Shown: positions 35,221 to 43,476 of the stretch, piece by piece | Position numbering within the stretch: position 1 is the first letter of the stretch | Layout: the number at the start of each line of letters is the position of its first letter | NCBI RefSeq assembly: GCF_027922305.1 | Contig: NZ_BSFK01000010.1 | Location: 1 to 64,000, forward strand | Source of the DNA: Methylopila jiangsuensis | GTDB lineage: Bacteria; Pseudomonadota; Alphaproteobacteria; Rhizobiales; Methylopilaceae | Direction: 5' to 3' | DNA length: 64,000 bases | Notes under the pieces: model-generated | Database searches by the model: none | What the model was told of the DNA's origin: nothing | What the model saw: only the letters and a program-made list of their open reading frames with translations | Program-made: the position numbers and the translations under genes

Positions 35221-35693
35221 GCCCAGGCCTCCGCGCTGGTGTTGATGGTCCGCTCCACCGTCACGCCGCAAAAGCTGGGCTCGTAATCGCCGTTGCGCTC
35301 GCCGGGGTCGTCCTCCTCCGCGTCATCCTCGCGCGCGCCGCCATTGAAGGTGAAGCCGCGTCCGGCGGTCTCGCACGATGTGGTCTCGCCCTCGTCGTCC
35401 ACCGCGCCCCCGTCCTCATCCACGGCCTCTGCGAAGTCCTCCATGTCCGGGTCCCCGTCCGCCTCGTCGAGCCGGGCGATCAGCATCGCGATCAGGCGCT
35501 CCATGTCCTCCCGCGCGCGGGCGTATTCGGCCGCCTCGATCTGGGCGCGCTCGCGGAGAGCGTCTAGCGCTACACGGTGCCGGCGCAGGGCCGCGCAGGC
35601 GAGCGCGACACGGCCGAAGGCGGCGGGATGTTCGATATGGGCCGTGGCGGTAGACATGGCTCCGCCGTTGGCCGGCACGGGGTGGTGCGGCAT
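35217..35693 (-). CDS. phage hypothetical protein, acidic
   Basis: The 158-residue protein has a helical, charged N-terminal half (ALRRHRVALDALRERAQIEA) and a very acidic middle (DEADGDPDMEDFAEAVDEDG). It is the first minus-strand gene left of the XRE operator and so likely belongs to the early transcript under repressor control. A second Met at residue 13 could be the start. No known family is seen. Confidence 0.6.
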   Translation of the reverse strand: MPHHPVPANGGAMSTATAHIEHPAAFGRVALACAALRRHRVALDALRERAQIEAAEYARAREDMERLIAMLIARLDEADGDPDMEDFAEAVDEDGGAVDDEGETTSCETAGRGFTFNGGAREDDAEEDDPGERNGDYEPSFCGVTVERTINTSAEAWA

Positions 35694-35725
35694 GGTTCAT
35701 TGCTCCGAAGTGACTTGCCTGATAC

Positions 35726-35754
35726 AATTAGAACAATGGCTCACTGTTCTAATT
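35726..35754. promoter_or_regulatory. repressor operator, 10-bp inverted repeat
   Basis: AATTAGAACA (35726-35735), a 9-bp spacer and TGTTCTAATT (35745-35754) form a perfect inverted repeat. It lies between the minus-strand early gene starting at 35693 and the plus-strand XRE gene. This is the expected site for the phage repressor to shut early genes and control itself. Confidence 0.75.
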
Positions 35755-35766
35755 AGGTCAATAGGC

Positions 35767-36003
35767 TTGGCTCGCCCCGAACAACTCCGTGCCGCGCGCG
35801 CGCTCCTCGGACTATCTCAACCCGAGGTGGCCGAAAGAGCGAACGTGTCTTCTATGACGGTGAAGCGTGCCGAAGGTTCTGGAAAACCTCCCGCATCTGC
35901 CGAGGCTATGGCCGCCATCCGCGCTGCCCTCGAAGCCGCCGGCGTGATCTTCGTGGATGAGAACGGAGAGGGGCCTGGGGTGCGGCTGAGGAAGGGGAAA
36001 TGA
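35767..36003 (+). CDS. XRE-family repressor
   Basis: The 78-residue protein is little more than a lambda-repressor-like HTH: EQLRAARALLGLSQPEVAER, ANVSSMTVKRAEG, then a helical tail ending VIFVDENGEGPGVRLRKGK, the common form of short XRE proteins in Rhizobiales. The likely start is the TTG at 35767, 13 bp after the operator; a GTG at 35710 in frame would place the operator inside the gene. It likely acts as the lysogeny repressor. The next gene begins four bases after its stop codon starts. Confidence 0.78.
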   Translation: MARPEQLRAARALLGLSQPEVAERANVSSMTVKRAEGSGKPPASAEAMAAIRAALEAAGVIFVDENGEGPGVRLRKGK

Positions 36004-36004
36004 C

Positions 36005-36316
36005 ATGTTCGACACGCTGTCGAAGATCGCTGAACTAGAAAAATCTCTTCGTGCGGATGCCAATATCGAAGATGCAAAGAAGTGGTGGTCACTGGTAGAA
36101 TCAATTAATTACAGCCTAGACTTCGACAGCAGGCAGTCGAAGGACGAAAGGCGACTGATGGAGCAGTTGCGTGGTTCGGTATCAAGCGCCATCCGACAGA
36201 TCCGTGAACAGTGGCCATCGCCAAACGTGTCTTCAGTGCTGGTTGCGTCCGGCGCGCTGAAGGCCAGCATTGAGCGCCGCACTACCGGGATAGATGGCTG
36301 GCCGATGCGGAAATAG
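36005..36316 (+). CDS. cargo protein of unknown function, coupled to repressor
   Basis: A 103-residue, mostly helical soluble protein (MFDTLSKIAELEKSLRADAN, then EDAKKWWSLVESINYSLDFD). Its ATG follows the repressor stop by one base, so it is expressed in the lysogen. Codon use is clearly less GC-rich than in the chromosome. No family is recognised. By position it may be a lysogenic-conversion or exclusion gene. Confidence 0.6.
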   Translation: MFDTLSKIAELEKSLRADANIEDAKKWWSLVESINYSLDFDSRQSKDERRLMEQLRGSVSSAIRQIREQWPSPNVSSVLVASGALKASIERRTTGIDGWPMRK

Positions 36317-36347
36317 ACGGTCGCGGGACGGGATTGAGGACGATTAG

Positions 36348-36659
36348 ATGAGTGGATATTATGTACTTCATTTGGCAAGTGTTGGGATGGACGGGAAGAT
36401 ATCTCCATTGCCGGATATGAAGTTTGTTACAAAATCAGATGCTCTATCTTACCTGAAGAATTTAGTGAGATTTAGTTCAGCGACAGTATTCATTGAGAAT
36501 GAAGGAGTGTTTCAAGTTAATCAGGGAGGGGGTGATATCACTCGATACTCATTTGGGTGGGGGGAGCGCGAGAGCGTATATGCCGAGGAATGGGGCATTG
36601 AGCTGGCGGGCGCCGAGGTGCGGGACGCGCTTTCTCCGTCCGACAGGTCGGCAGGGTAG
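36348..36659 (+). CDS. AT-rich cargo protein of unknown function
   Basis: A 103-residue protein starting MSGYYVLHLASVGMDGKISP, with a beta-rich look and the pieces YLKNLVRFSSATVFIENEG and ITRYSFGWGERESVY. It is in a strongly AT-rich stretch, unlike anything else in the window apart from the next gene. It follows the previous gene by 31 bp and precedes a membrane protein by three bases. No family is recognised. Confidence 0.6.
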   Translation: MSGYYVLHLASVGMDGKISPLPDMKFVTKSDALSYLKNLVRFSSATVFIENEGVFQVNQGGGDITRYSFGWGERESVYAEEWGIELAGAEVRDALSPSDRSAG

Positions 36660-36662
36660 CCC

Positions 36663-37016
36663 ATGGATCGGCTTGAGTACCAGCGGCAGCAAACCGAACA
36701 TAGCTCAGCGACACGTGATGTCGTCTTTAATTTCATCGAAGGCGTCGGTATACTTGCCCTTCTTCTCTTTATGCACAAGAAAACAGGAAGCTATATCCCT
36801 CTTGTTTTTTATGGCATTGGCTTTGCGTTCCTCGCGCAATACACACTAAACAATATTCTTTATCTAATATATTTGGCTCTTGAGCGCATTTTCAACAGTC
36901 GCGGTCATGGAAAGATACACACCATTGTATATTGGTTTTTATTCTGTGTGCTATCCATTTCCCTAAACAACATAATCGACAGGTTTGTTGATGTGATGAT
37001 CAGGCAGTTCGACTGA
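36663..37016 (+). CDS. small three-helix membrane protein, cargo
   Basis: The 117-residue protein has three predicted membrane helices: FIEGVGILALLLFMH, YIPLVFYGIGFAFLAQYTL, and IVYWFLFCVLSISLNN. It is AT-rich and ends five bases from the convergent tape-measure stop. Short membrane proteins expressed with a prophage repressor are often superinfection-exclusion factors, which is the best guess here; nothing in the sequence proves it. Confidence 0.6.
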   Translation: MDRLEYQRQQTEHSSATRDVVFNFIEGVGILALLLFMHKKTGSYIPLVFYGIGFAFLAQYTLNNILYLIYLALERIFNSRGHGKIHTIVYWFLFCVLSISLNNIIDRFVDVMIRQFD

Positions 37017-37021
37017 CGCCC

Positions 37022-39385
37022 TCACCTCCGCGTGACGGTCTTCTGCACGCCGTAGCCCGAGCGAAGGATGCGCTGCATCCGGCCGCCCGGCTTGTTCGTG
37101 GCGTTCGCCATCCAGTCCTCGAACTCCAACTCCACGCGGCGCGTCCCGTTCGGCCCTTCGCTCTCCTCCTGGCGCGCGACGGCCGGGGCGTTCGCCACGT
37201 GGATTTCGGTCTTCGGCGGCGTGACGTTCACCACCGGCCGCAGCGCGGCGCTGGCGGCGCCGACGTTCGGCTTGCCGATGGAGGGCGGGGCTGGGGCCAT
37301 GAGCTGCGCGGTCCTCGCCGCCGGGATCACCGTCCCCGAGCCCTTCACCAGCTCCGGGCCTTCCTCGCCGACCAGATGCAGCTTGCCCGCCTCCAGCCGG
37401 CCGCCCTTGGCCCGCGGCGCGCCGAACATACTGGCGAGGAACGTCGAGAAGATGCCCCCGCCCGAGCCGCCGGCCGCGCCCTGCTGCCCGAACAGCCCGG
37501 AGAAAATCTGATCCACCACCATGTCCATCAGCCGGTCGATGATGCGATCCAGCGCGTTCGAGAGCGCGTCGGCGGCGGATACGCCCTGGCGAAGGTCGCG
37601 CAGGAAGCCCTTCGTGGCCTCCTTGCCCATGTCGGCGAACTGCTGCCGGGCGTCCTTCAACTGCTCCGCTGATTCCGCCGCGCCTTCCTGCGCCGCCTTG
37701 AGGCGGTACAGCTCCGCGACCTTGGCGGCGATGGCCTGCCCCTCGCGGGTGTGGATGTCCACGCCGGCCGCGGACAGCTCCTGAAGGATGCGCTGCTGCT
37801 GCTCGGTCTGGCCCACCTGCGCCGTCTCCAGCGCCAGGGCGTCCATTACGCGCTTGACGGCGGCGGCCTGCTTGTCGGCCTCCGTCGTCACCTTGGCGCG
37901 GGCCGTGGACTGGCGCTCCAGGCCCGAGGTGTCCGGGTCGCCGTCCTTCGGCTGCCCGCGCTGCCCCTCGGGCTCGACGTGCCATGGCTCGTTCCCCATC
38001 GGGAAGGTGACGCCGAACCGATTGGCATTGGCGTGCGCCCACGTCCGGGCCGCGTCGGAGCCGTAGCCCAGATCGGCCGCCGTGCCCTTGTTGTGGAAGC
38101 TCCGGCCCGGAGGAGCCACCCACTTCCGGGCCGCGTCCTCGCTGCCGTACTTCTTGACGGCCGCCGCCCAAAGCTCCTGCTGCCGCTCCACGCTGCGGAA
38201 GCCCGAGGTGATCTTGATGTCGTGGCCCGCCTCCTTGGCCGCCTCGATCAGCTTCGCCAGCGAGCCCCGGAATTCGGTTTGCAGGCCGGCGAGCTTCGGA
38301 TCGACGAAGCGCTCGGGCAGGTGCTCCGCCCGGTTCGGCACGTTGGCGCGGGCGGTGGTCCCGGCCGCGTTCATGGCGTCGCGCAGCGCGTTCACGGCCT
38401 TCGGGTCCAGCGCCCCGGCCGGTGTCGCCGCGCCGCTGCGGTCGATCAGCTTCGCGCCGTAATACCCGGCCTCAAGCTCGCTCCCCATGATCTTGTTCAG
38501 GATCGCGAAGAACTTCGAGTTGCCGAGCGCCGCGAGGAAGCCCTCGACGTTCGTGGCCCAGGACGCCAGCGTGGTGGCGACGCCGACCACGGCGGACTTG
38601 ATGTTGTTCGAGATGGTGTCGGCGATCTTCTGGAACTGCTTGTCCAGCTCCGCGCCTTTCTCAATGACGTCCTTGTCCAGCACGAGCCCAAGACGCTTGG
38701 CCTCGTCCATGTTGCGCCGGATGCCGGCTTCGCCCTGCTCGAGGAAGCGCACGAACTGCTCGCCGCCGGTCCCGCCGAAAATCTCGTCGGCGATGCGGAT
38801 GCCGGCCGCCGTGTTATTCAGCGCCTTGATGCGGCCGATGATCTCGACGAAGAGCGCCGCCGGATCGCGCAGCTTCGCCTTCAGCTCGTCGGCGCCGTAG
38901 CCGAGGCGGGCGAAAGCCTCCGCGCCCGAGCCCTTGCCGGTGACGATGAACTCGTCAGCCCGGAGCTGCAGCTCCTTCAGGCCGTCCGTGAGGGCGTCCA
39001 GCGACACGTTGTTCTGGCGCGCCGCGTAGCCCAGCGCCTGAAACGCCTCCACGCCGACGCCCGCCTTGGCCGCCTCCGCCTTCAGATCCGACATGGCCCG
39101 CGTGGCGCTGCGGATCTCCGAGACGATGCCCTGCACCCCGCCCGCCGCGAAGCCCCCGAGGAAGCCCGTGGCGAAGCTGCCGGCCAAGCCCTTGAGCGCG
39201 CCTTGCGCCCGGGTCGCGGCGCTGCTGACCGTCGTCTCCAGCCGGTTCGCCATCTGCTGCCCGCGCTTCTCGATCGCGCCGAACTCCCGCCGGGCCGTGC
39301 CGTTGGCCTTGGCGAGGTCCTTCTCGAACTTGTTCACCCGCGCTTCGAGCGTCGCGATCAGCCGCGCCCCGTTGTCCGCCGCCAT
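37022..39385 (-). CDS. tail tape-measure protein with embedded M15 peptidase
   Basis: The 787-residue protein has the coiled-coil, Ala-rich N-terminus of a tape-measure protein (ARVNKFEKDLAKANGTARRE), a hydrophobic glycine stretch (FATGFLGGFAAGGVQGIV) and a C-terminal phage-tail segment. Inserted at residues 370-480 is a peptidase M15/VanY-like D-Ala-D-Ala carboxypeptidase: ITSGFRSVERQQELW, then SFHNKGTAADL (zinc ligands His431 and Asp438) and PWHVEPEG (His469). Such a domain can open the host wall during DNA entry. It is the last structural gene; no tail-tip gene follows. Confidence 0.85.
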   Translation of the reverse strand: MAADNGARLIATLEARVNKFEKDLAKANGTARREFGAIEKRGQQMANRLETTVSSAATRAQGALKGLAGSFATGFLGGFAAGGVQGIVSEIRSATRAMSDLKAEAAKAGVGVEAFQALGYAARQNNVSLDALTDGLKELQLRADEFIVTGKGSGAEAFARLGYGADELKAKLRDPAALFVEIIGRIKALNNTAAGIRIADEIFGGTGGEQFVRFLEQGEAGIRRNMDEAKRLGLVLDKDVIEKGAELDKQFQKIADTISNNIKSAVVGVATTLASWATNVEGFLAALGNSKFFAILNKIMGSELEAGYYGAKLIDRSGAATPAGALDPKAVNALRDAMNAAGTTARANVPNRAEHLPERFVDPKLAGLQTEFRGSLAKLIEAAKEAGHDIKITSGFRSVERQQELWAAAVKKYGSEDAARKWVAPPGRSFHNKGTAADLGYGSDAARTWAHANANRFGVTFPMGNEPWHVEPEGQRGQPKDGDPDTSGLERQSTARAKVTTEADKQAAAVKRVMDALALETAQVGQTEQQQRILQELSAAGVDIHTREGQAIAAKVAELYRLKAAQEGAAESAEQLKDARQQFADMGKEATKGFLRDLRQGVSAADALSNALDRIIDRLMDMVVDQIFSGLFGQQGAAGGSGGGIFSTFLASMFGAPRAKGGRLEAGKLHLVGEEGPELVKGSGTVIPAARTAQLMAPAPPSIGKPNVGAASAALRPVVNVTPPKTEIHVANAPAVARQEESEGPNGTRRVELEFEDWMANATNKPGGRMQRILRSGYGVQKTVTRR

Positions 39386-39399
39386 GTCTCAGCCCTCCG

Positions 39400-41010
39400 T
39401 CACCAGATTTCGATGCCCTCGGGACGCGCGTCGGCGTCCGCGTAGATGAAGCCGCCCATGTTCCCGGTCGCGGCCCGGCTCACCGCCATGGCGCCCGCCA
39501 CCGCGCCGTCGATCGACAGCCAGCGGGTCGGCTTGGACAGCCGCACCTTGTGGCCGTGGGCGTTGGTCTCGACCTCGGTGTTTTCGAAGGTCCAGCGCAG
39601 GACCGGATGCGCGCCATGGCGGAAGCGGCGGCCGATGATCGCCCGCTCCAGCTCCGCAATCGCCGGCATCATGGACAACGCGCCCTGCCGGTGCTCGACC
39701 ACGGGAAGGCCCTCGTCCCCGAGCGTCGCCAGCGACTGCCGCGCGAGCGCCGGGTCGAAGGCGACTTCCTGCACGTTGTAGGTGGCGCAGAGGTCGCGGA
39801 TGCGGTCCTCGACCGCGCGCACGTCGATCACGTCGCCGGGCGTGGCGGTGATCTGGCCCTCCGCCGCCCACCGCACATAGGGCGCGCCGCTCAGGTCCTG
39901 GCGCTGCTGGAGATTGCCGGTCGGGCAGAAGAAGAAGGGCGCGATCTCGAAGCCGGCCTCGGTCGCGAACGCCGCCACCACCACCGTCAGGTCGATGGAC
40001 GAGGACAGGTCCACGCCAAGCCAGCAGGGCGTGCGCTCCTCCGCATGGGCGTCGAGGTCCACCTCGCCGGCGCCCTGGTCGTAAACGGTCATGTCCACGA
40101 ACGGCGTGGTGGCGTTGGCTTGCCACTCGTTGAGATGCAATTGCCGGAACGCGGCCTGATCGGACGGCCGGTTCTCCGCCTCCCGCGCGAGCTGGCGCAG
40201 GCCCTCAAGGTCGGGATAGCCCAGCGCCAGGCCGGGGTTCACGTCATGCCACATGGCCTGATCGCGCCAGTCGGAGCCTGCCGGCATCTCGAACAGGACC
40301 GGCAGGAACGCCGGGTCTTCGATCTCCCCGCGGGCCACCTTGCGGGCGTAGTCCACCACGTCCGACGCGACGTTCTCCTTGCCGCGCCCGGCGGTCGTCG
40401 CGACCACCAGCAGCGAGCCCGCCACCTTCGTCAGGCCGGTGCGCAGCACGTCCCACAGGTCGCGCTTCGGCCACGCATGGAGCTCGTCCACCAGCGCGAA
40501 ATTCGGGGTCTGCCCGTGCTGCCGGCCGGCGTCGGACGAGATCGCCCGGAGCGTCGCGCCCTTCTGCGGGTAGGAAACCCGGTGGCGCGAATCCACGAAG
40601 CGGAGCGCCTTTTCCACACGGCGGTCCTCGCGCATGATGCCGGCCGCCTCCGCGAAGCCGATGCGGGCCTGATCGCGGTCGGCCGCGGCGAACACCGCCT
40701 GTCCGTTCGGAACCTTCTCCGGGCCGAAGGTGTGGAGGCAGGCGAGCGCCGCGGCGAGCGACGTCTTGCGGTTGCCGCGCGGCAGCAGCAGCACGACGGT
40801 CTTCACGATCCGCCGGCCGTCTGGATGGCACGGGCCATAGATGCGCCGAACAATCCGCTCCTGCCACGGATCGAGCTGGAACGCGCGGCCCGGCAGGCGC
40901 GACTTCGGATGCTTCAGCTTGCGGAGCCACGCGACCGCCCGCTCGCCATAGCCGAACGGGTCGTCGATCTCGGAGCCGTCATTCAGCCAGAGGGGACGTG
41001 TCGTCTTCAT
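39400..41010 (-). CDS. terL: phage terminase large subunit
   Basis: The 536-residue protein is an HK97-type large terminase, the motor and nuclease that packages DNA. It has the adenine-binding region FQLDPWQERIVRRIYG, the Walker A variant LLPRGNRKTSLAA, Walker B with the catalytic Glu in FALVDELHAW and motif III VVATTAGRG. The C-terminal nuclease has VDLSSSIDLTVV with the metal-binding Asp. It overlaps the small terminase gene by 32 bp. Its place between head-tail connector genes and the tape measure is unusual. Confidence 0.92.
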   Translation of the reverse strand: MKTTRPLWLNDGSEIDDPFGYGERAVAWLRKLKHPKSRLPGRAFQLDPWQERIVRRIYGPCHPDGRRIVKTVVLLLPRGNRKTSLAAALACLHTFGPEKVPNGQAVFAAADRDQARIGFAEAAGIMREDRRVEKALRFVDSRHRVSYPQKGATLRAISSDAGRQHGQTPNFALVDELHAWPKRDLWDVLRTGLTKVAGSLLVVATTAGRGKENVASDVVDYARKVARGEIEDPAFLPVLFEMPAGSDWRDQAMWHDVNPGLALGYPDLEGLRQLAREAENRPSDQAAFRQLHLNEWQANATTPFVDMTVYDQGAGEVDLDAHAEERTPCWLGVDLSSSIDLTVVVAAFATEAGFEIAPFFFCPTGNLQQRQDLSGAPYVRWAAEGQITATPGDVIDVRAVEDRIRDLCATYNVQEVAFDPALARQSLATLGDEGLPVVEHRQGALSMMPAIAELERAIIGRRFRHGAHPVLRWTFENTEVETNAHGHKVRLSKPTRWLSIDGAVAGAMAVSRAATGNMGGFIYADADARPEGIEIW

Positions 41011-41353
41011 CGGGCTCCTCGTTCAGGGCCGGGCGCGAGCGCGACACGGGCGTGAGGCCAAGCTCGGATGCGAGCTGGCGCGCCGTCTGGATCGCCTTGT
41101 CCTGCATGCGGAACAGCGCCGGATCGACGCCCGCGGACTGGATCAGGCGCTCGATCTCGCGGACGCGGCCGATAGAGACCGCATAGTTTTCGAGGCTCCC
41201 GAGGTCGGCGTCGGACAGGATGCGGCGCTCGATCAGCAGCGGCATGACGCGCTTCCACTCCGCCTTCGCGTCCTTGGACAGCCAGGCGGGCGGACGCGAT
41301 GCGTCCAGAACTGGACGGGCCGCCGGCTTCAGGTTCGGCTTCGCGCCCCTCAC
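40979..41353 (-). CDS. terS: phage terminase small subunit (P27 type)
   Basis: The 124-residue protein fits the P27-family small terminase: PPAWLSKDAKAEWKRVMPLL, then LSDADLGSLENYAVSIGRVR and LASELGLTPVSRSR. It recognises the pac/cos DNA and hands it to TerL. Initiation is at GTG 41353, which overlaps the upstream stop (GTGA); a longer in-frame extension is arginine-rich noncoding-type sequence. Confidence 0.85.
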   Translation of the reverse strand: MRGAKPNLKPAARPVLDASRPPAWLSKDAKAEWKRVMPLLIERRILSDADLGSLENYAVSIGRVREIERLIQSAGVDPALFRMQDKAIQTARQLASELGLTPVSRSRPALNEEPDEDDTSPLAE

Positions 41354-41667
41354 GACGACGCCCCCTTGCACCGCAGCTCCAGCCCGCGGCGGCGGCCGAT
41401 CTCCTTCACCTCCAGCACGTCGAACGCGGCGCCCTCGAACACGACGCGATCGGCGTTGCGCAGGCCAGCAATCCAGCGGGTGCGGAAGGCGACCGAGCGC
41501 CCGGCCTGCTCGCCGGCGGCCTCCATCCATTCGGACGTGCTGCTTTCCAGAAGCTGCGCCCGCACGCTGGCGAGCGACGTCCAGCCCCCCGAGACGCCCC
41601 CGAACTCGTCTTGCACCTCGCCAAGGCGCTGGATGGTGATGGTCCGATCGAGCGAGCCGGCCCTCAT
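41350..41667 (-). CDS. phage head closure (head-tail joining) protein
   Basis: The 105-residue protein is of the SPP1 gp16/HK97 head-closure type: MRAGSLDRTITIQRLGEVQD, WTSLASVRAQLLES and VAFRTRWIAGLRNADRV. It forms the ring that closes the portal after packaging. The ATG at 41667 overlaps the upstream stop by 4 bp. Neighbours on both sides are connector genes. Confidence 0.85.
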   Translation of the reverse strand: MRAGSLDRTITIQRLGEVQDEFGGVSGGWTSLASVRAQLLESSTSEWMEAAGEQAGRSVAFRTRWIAGLRNADRVVFEGAAFDVLEVKEIGRRRGLELRCKGASS

Positions 41668-42080
41668 GCCACGACCTCCACGAGCATGGCCTCGAAGGTC
41701 AGCACCGCATGGCCCCACTCGCCGCCGGGATCCCGCATGTATCGGGCGTCATCCAGCGAGAGCCACGCCACCTCGAAGCCCGCCGGCGTCCAGAAGCCGG
41801 GCCTCATGGCGACCATGACGGCGCCGCTGATCTGCTTCGCGAGCACGAGGTTCTGACCCTTCACCCACAGGTGCAGGGTGACGGCGACGCGGTAGCTGTT
41901 ATCCGCAAGGCTCAGCGGGTCGCGGATGGTCTGGTCGTCCCCGAGGATGATGCAGGGGGAGACGGTCGGCAGGCCGTGGCGATCGAAGATGTTGGCGGCC
42001 GGGACGAGCGCGGTCACGCCGGCGTCGGCGCGGAGACGGTCGAACACGGCCTTCTGGAGCGCGAGGCTGGGCTCGGTCAT
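41664..42080 (-). CDS. DUF3168 tail-completion protein
   Basis: The 138-residue protein has the DUF3168 pattern: LQKAVFDRLRADAGVTALV, NIFDRHGLPTVSPCIILGDD and a beta-rich second half (VTLHLWVKGQNLVLAKQI). Members are tail terminator/completion proteins of siphophages. The ATG at 42080 overlaps the upstream stop by four bases. Confidence 0.85.
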   Translation of the reverse strand: MTEPSLALQKAVFDRLRADAGVTALVPAANIFDRHGLPTVSPCIILGDDQTIRDPLSLADNSYRVAVTLHLWVKGQNLVLAKQISGAVMVAMRPGFWTPAGFEVAWLSLDDARYMRDPGGEWGHAVLTFEAMLVEVVA

Positions 42081-42514
42081 GAGGACCACCCCCTCTCAAT
42101 CGCCTTCTTCATGGCCCGATTGATGCGGCCCCGCGCCCGCTTCTTCGTCAGTCGGTAGCCGGGCCAGAAGAATGGATAGGCGGGCGCCGGGACGTCGCTC
42201 CAGCCGCTCGCCATGTGGCCGTACTCCACGAGATGGGCGTAGCGGACTTCGCTGTTTCCGGCGGTCACGACGGCCGCGCCGGCGGGCACGACATGCGAGC
42301 CGCCCGGCTGGCTATGGGCCGGCGTCGTGCCGCCCGGCGGGGTGACGACGATGCTCTCGCGGAGCTTGCCGCTCTTCACCGGGACCATGGCGCGCATGGT
42401 GGCCGCCATCTCCTCCGCCGACTGGGTGACGGCCGGGTCGATCGCCTTCCGCACCTCCTCGGGGATGCGCTTCAGGCGCCGGCTCAGGTCGTCCAGCCCG
42501 TTCCCGCGCGCCAT
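42077..42514 (-). CDS. HK97 gp10-family head-tail protein
   Basis: The 145-residue protein is HK97 gp10-like: LSRRLKRIPEEVRKAIDPAV, MRAMVPVKSGKLRESIVV and the conserved YAHLVEYGH near the C-terminal third. It acts at the head-tail junction or as tail completion factor. Its ATG shares one base with the upstream stop (TGATG). Confidence 0.87.
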   Translation of the reverse strand: MARGNGLDDLSRRLKRIPEEVRKAIDPAVTQSAEEMAATMRAMVPVKSGKLRESIVVTPPGGTTPAHSQPGGSHVVPAGAAVVTAGNSEVRYAHLVEYGHMASGWSDVPAPAYPFFWPGYRLTKKRARGRINRAMKKAIERGWSS

Positions 42515-42822
42515 CAGAACCACTCCGCCCGATGGGGCCGGACCAGATCGTCGAAGCCGAACGGGATCGCGCTCGCGGATACGCCGACGATGGACGCCTC
42601 GCGGTTCTCGTAGAGGTGCGCCGCCAGCATCCTGATGGCCTCCTTCAGGTCGGCGGGCACGGCGTCCACGGTCTCGAAGTCGTCGAAGGACAGGCCGGCC
42701 GCCGCCTCCACATGGGCCGTCGCCGCCGCCACCTTGTTCACGATCAGCACGTCATCGTCCGCGCCGAAGTCGTCGGTGAGACCTAGGTGGGCGCGCATGT
42801 CGGCGAGCGAGATCACGATCAT
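42514..42822 (-). CDS. phage head-tail connector (gp6-like)
   Basis: The 102-residue helical protein resembles HK97 gp6: MIVISLADMRAHLGLTDDFG, ADDDVLIVNKVAAATAHVEA and LKEAIRMLAAHLYENREAS. It forms the adaptor ring below the portal. It starts with the last base of the HNH gene. Confidence 0.85.
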   Translation of the reverse strand: MIVISLADMRAHLGLTDDFGADDDVLIVNKVAAATAHVEAAAGLSFDDFETVDAVPADLKEAIRMLAAHLYENREASIVGVSASAIPFGFDDLVRPHRAEWF

Positions 42823-43289
42823 CAGCGCTTCTTATCCGCCTGAATGGTGTCGTCAGGAAAACTGAAATCGCCGGTGTTGCGAGCGTCTGGGGGCGCGCGG
42901 TCTTGGCCCTTCTCGGCAAAGTCTCGACCCACCCCCCGGTCCCTGCGGCCGAACGCCTGGTCGCGGGCGGTGCGGGCCGAATGGCACCCCTTGCAGAGCG
43001 GTCGCAGGTTCGCGGTCGCGTTGTTCCGGCTGTTCCCGTCGATGTGGTCCACCTCGGTCGCCTCGACCCTCTCGCCTCGGGCGGCATGGTTCCGGCACCA
43101 GGGCTCAGCGTTGAGGATGGCGGCGCGGACCTTGCGCCAATGGGCGTCGTAGCCTCGTGCCGCGGACGACTGGCGCTTGGCGTCGAAGGCGTCGCGGCGA
43201 GCCTTGTCTCGTCGGGTCTCGCAGGGGCAGCGGGCGCCGGACGCGATCCGATGTCCACAGCCGCAGATGCGAGGGGCGCGCATGGGCAT
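42822..43289 (-). CDS. HNH endonuclease
   Basis: The 155-residue protein contains one HNH nuclease domain: WCRNHAARGERVEATEVDHI, then DGNSRNNATANLRPLC and KGCHSART, with the Cys pairs that bind structural zinc. An N-terminal Cys cluster (CGCGHRIASGARCPC) may bind another zinc. In HK97-type phages such a nuclease works with the terminase in cutting DNA during packaging. Here it is separated from terL by five connector genes. Confidence 0.9.
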   Translation of the reverse strand: MPMRAPRICGCGHRIASGARCPCETRRDKARRDAFDAKRQSSAARGYDAHWRKVRAAILNAEPWCRNHAARGERVEATEVDHIDGNSRNNATANLRPLCKGCHSARTARDQAFGRRDRGVGRDFAEKGQDRAPPDARNTGDFSFPDDTIQADKKR

Positions 43290-43293
43290 GGGC

Positions 43294-43476
43294 TCAGCTC
43301 CCCGCGGCGGGAGGAAGCGCTACCACGACGCCTCCTCCCTCTCTCACGAGCGTCGCAGTCCTGCCCGCCTTGACCCTCCAGTCAGGTGTATGCCCGGACG
43401 CCAGGGAGGCGGGCTTTTCGGTATTGGGCCGACTGCGAAGGCGACCCTCAAAGGAGAGCGTCCGGGTGTTCGTCAT
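43294..43476 (-). CDS. 60-residue phage protein, translationally coupled
   Basis: The frame starts with an ATG overlapping the upstream stop by four bases and ends four bases before the HNH gene, so it fills its slot in the operon exactly. The product (MTNTRTLSFEGRLRSRPNTE to the end) has no recognised family; the second half is beta-like (GRTATLVREGGGVVVALPPA). Position and coupling make it a likely real gene. Confidence 0.55.
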   Translation of the reverse strand: MTNTRTLSFEGRLRSRPNTEKPASLASGHTPDWRVKAGRTATLVREGGGVVVALPPAAGS

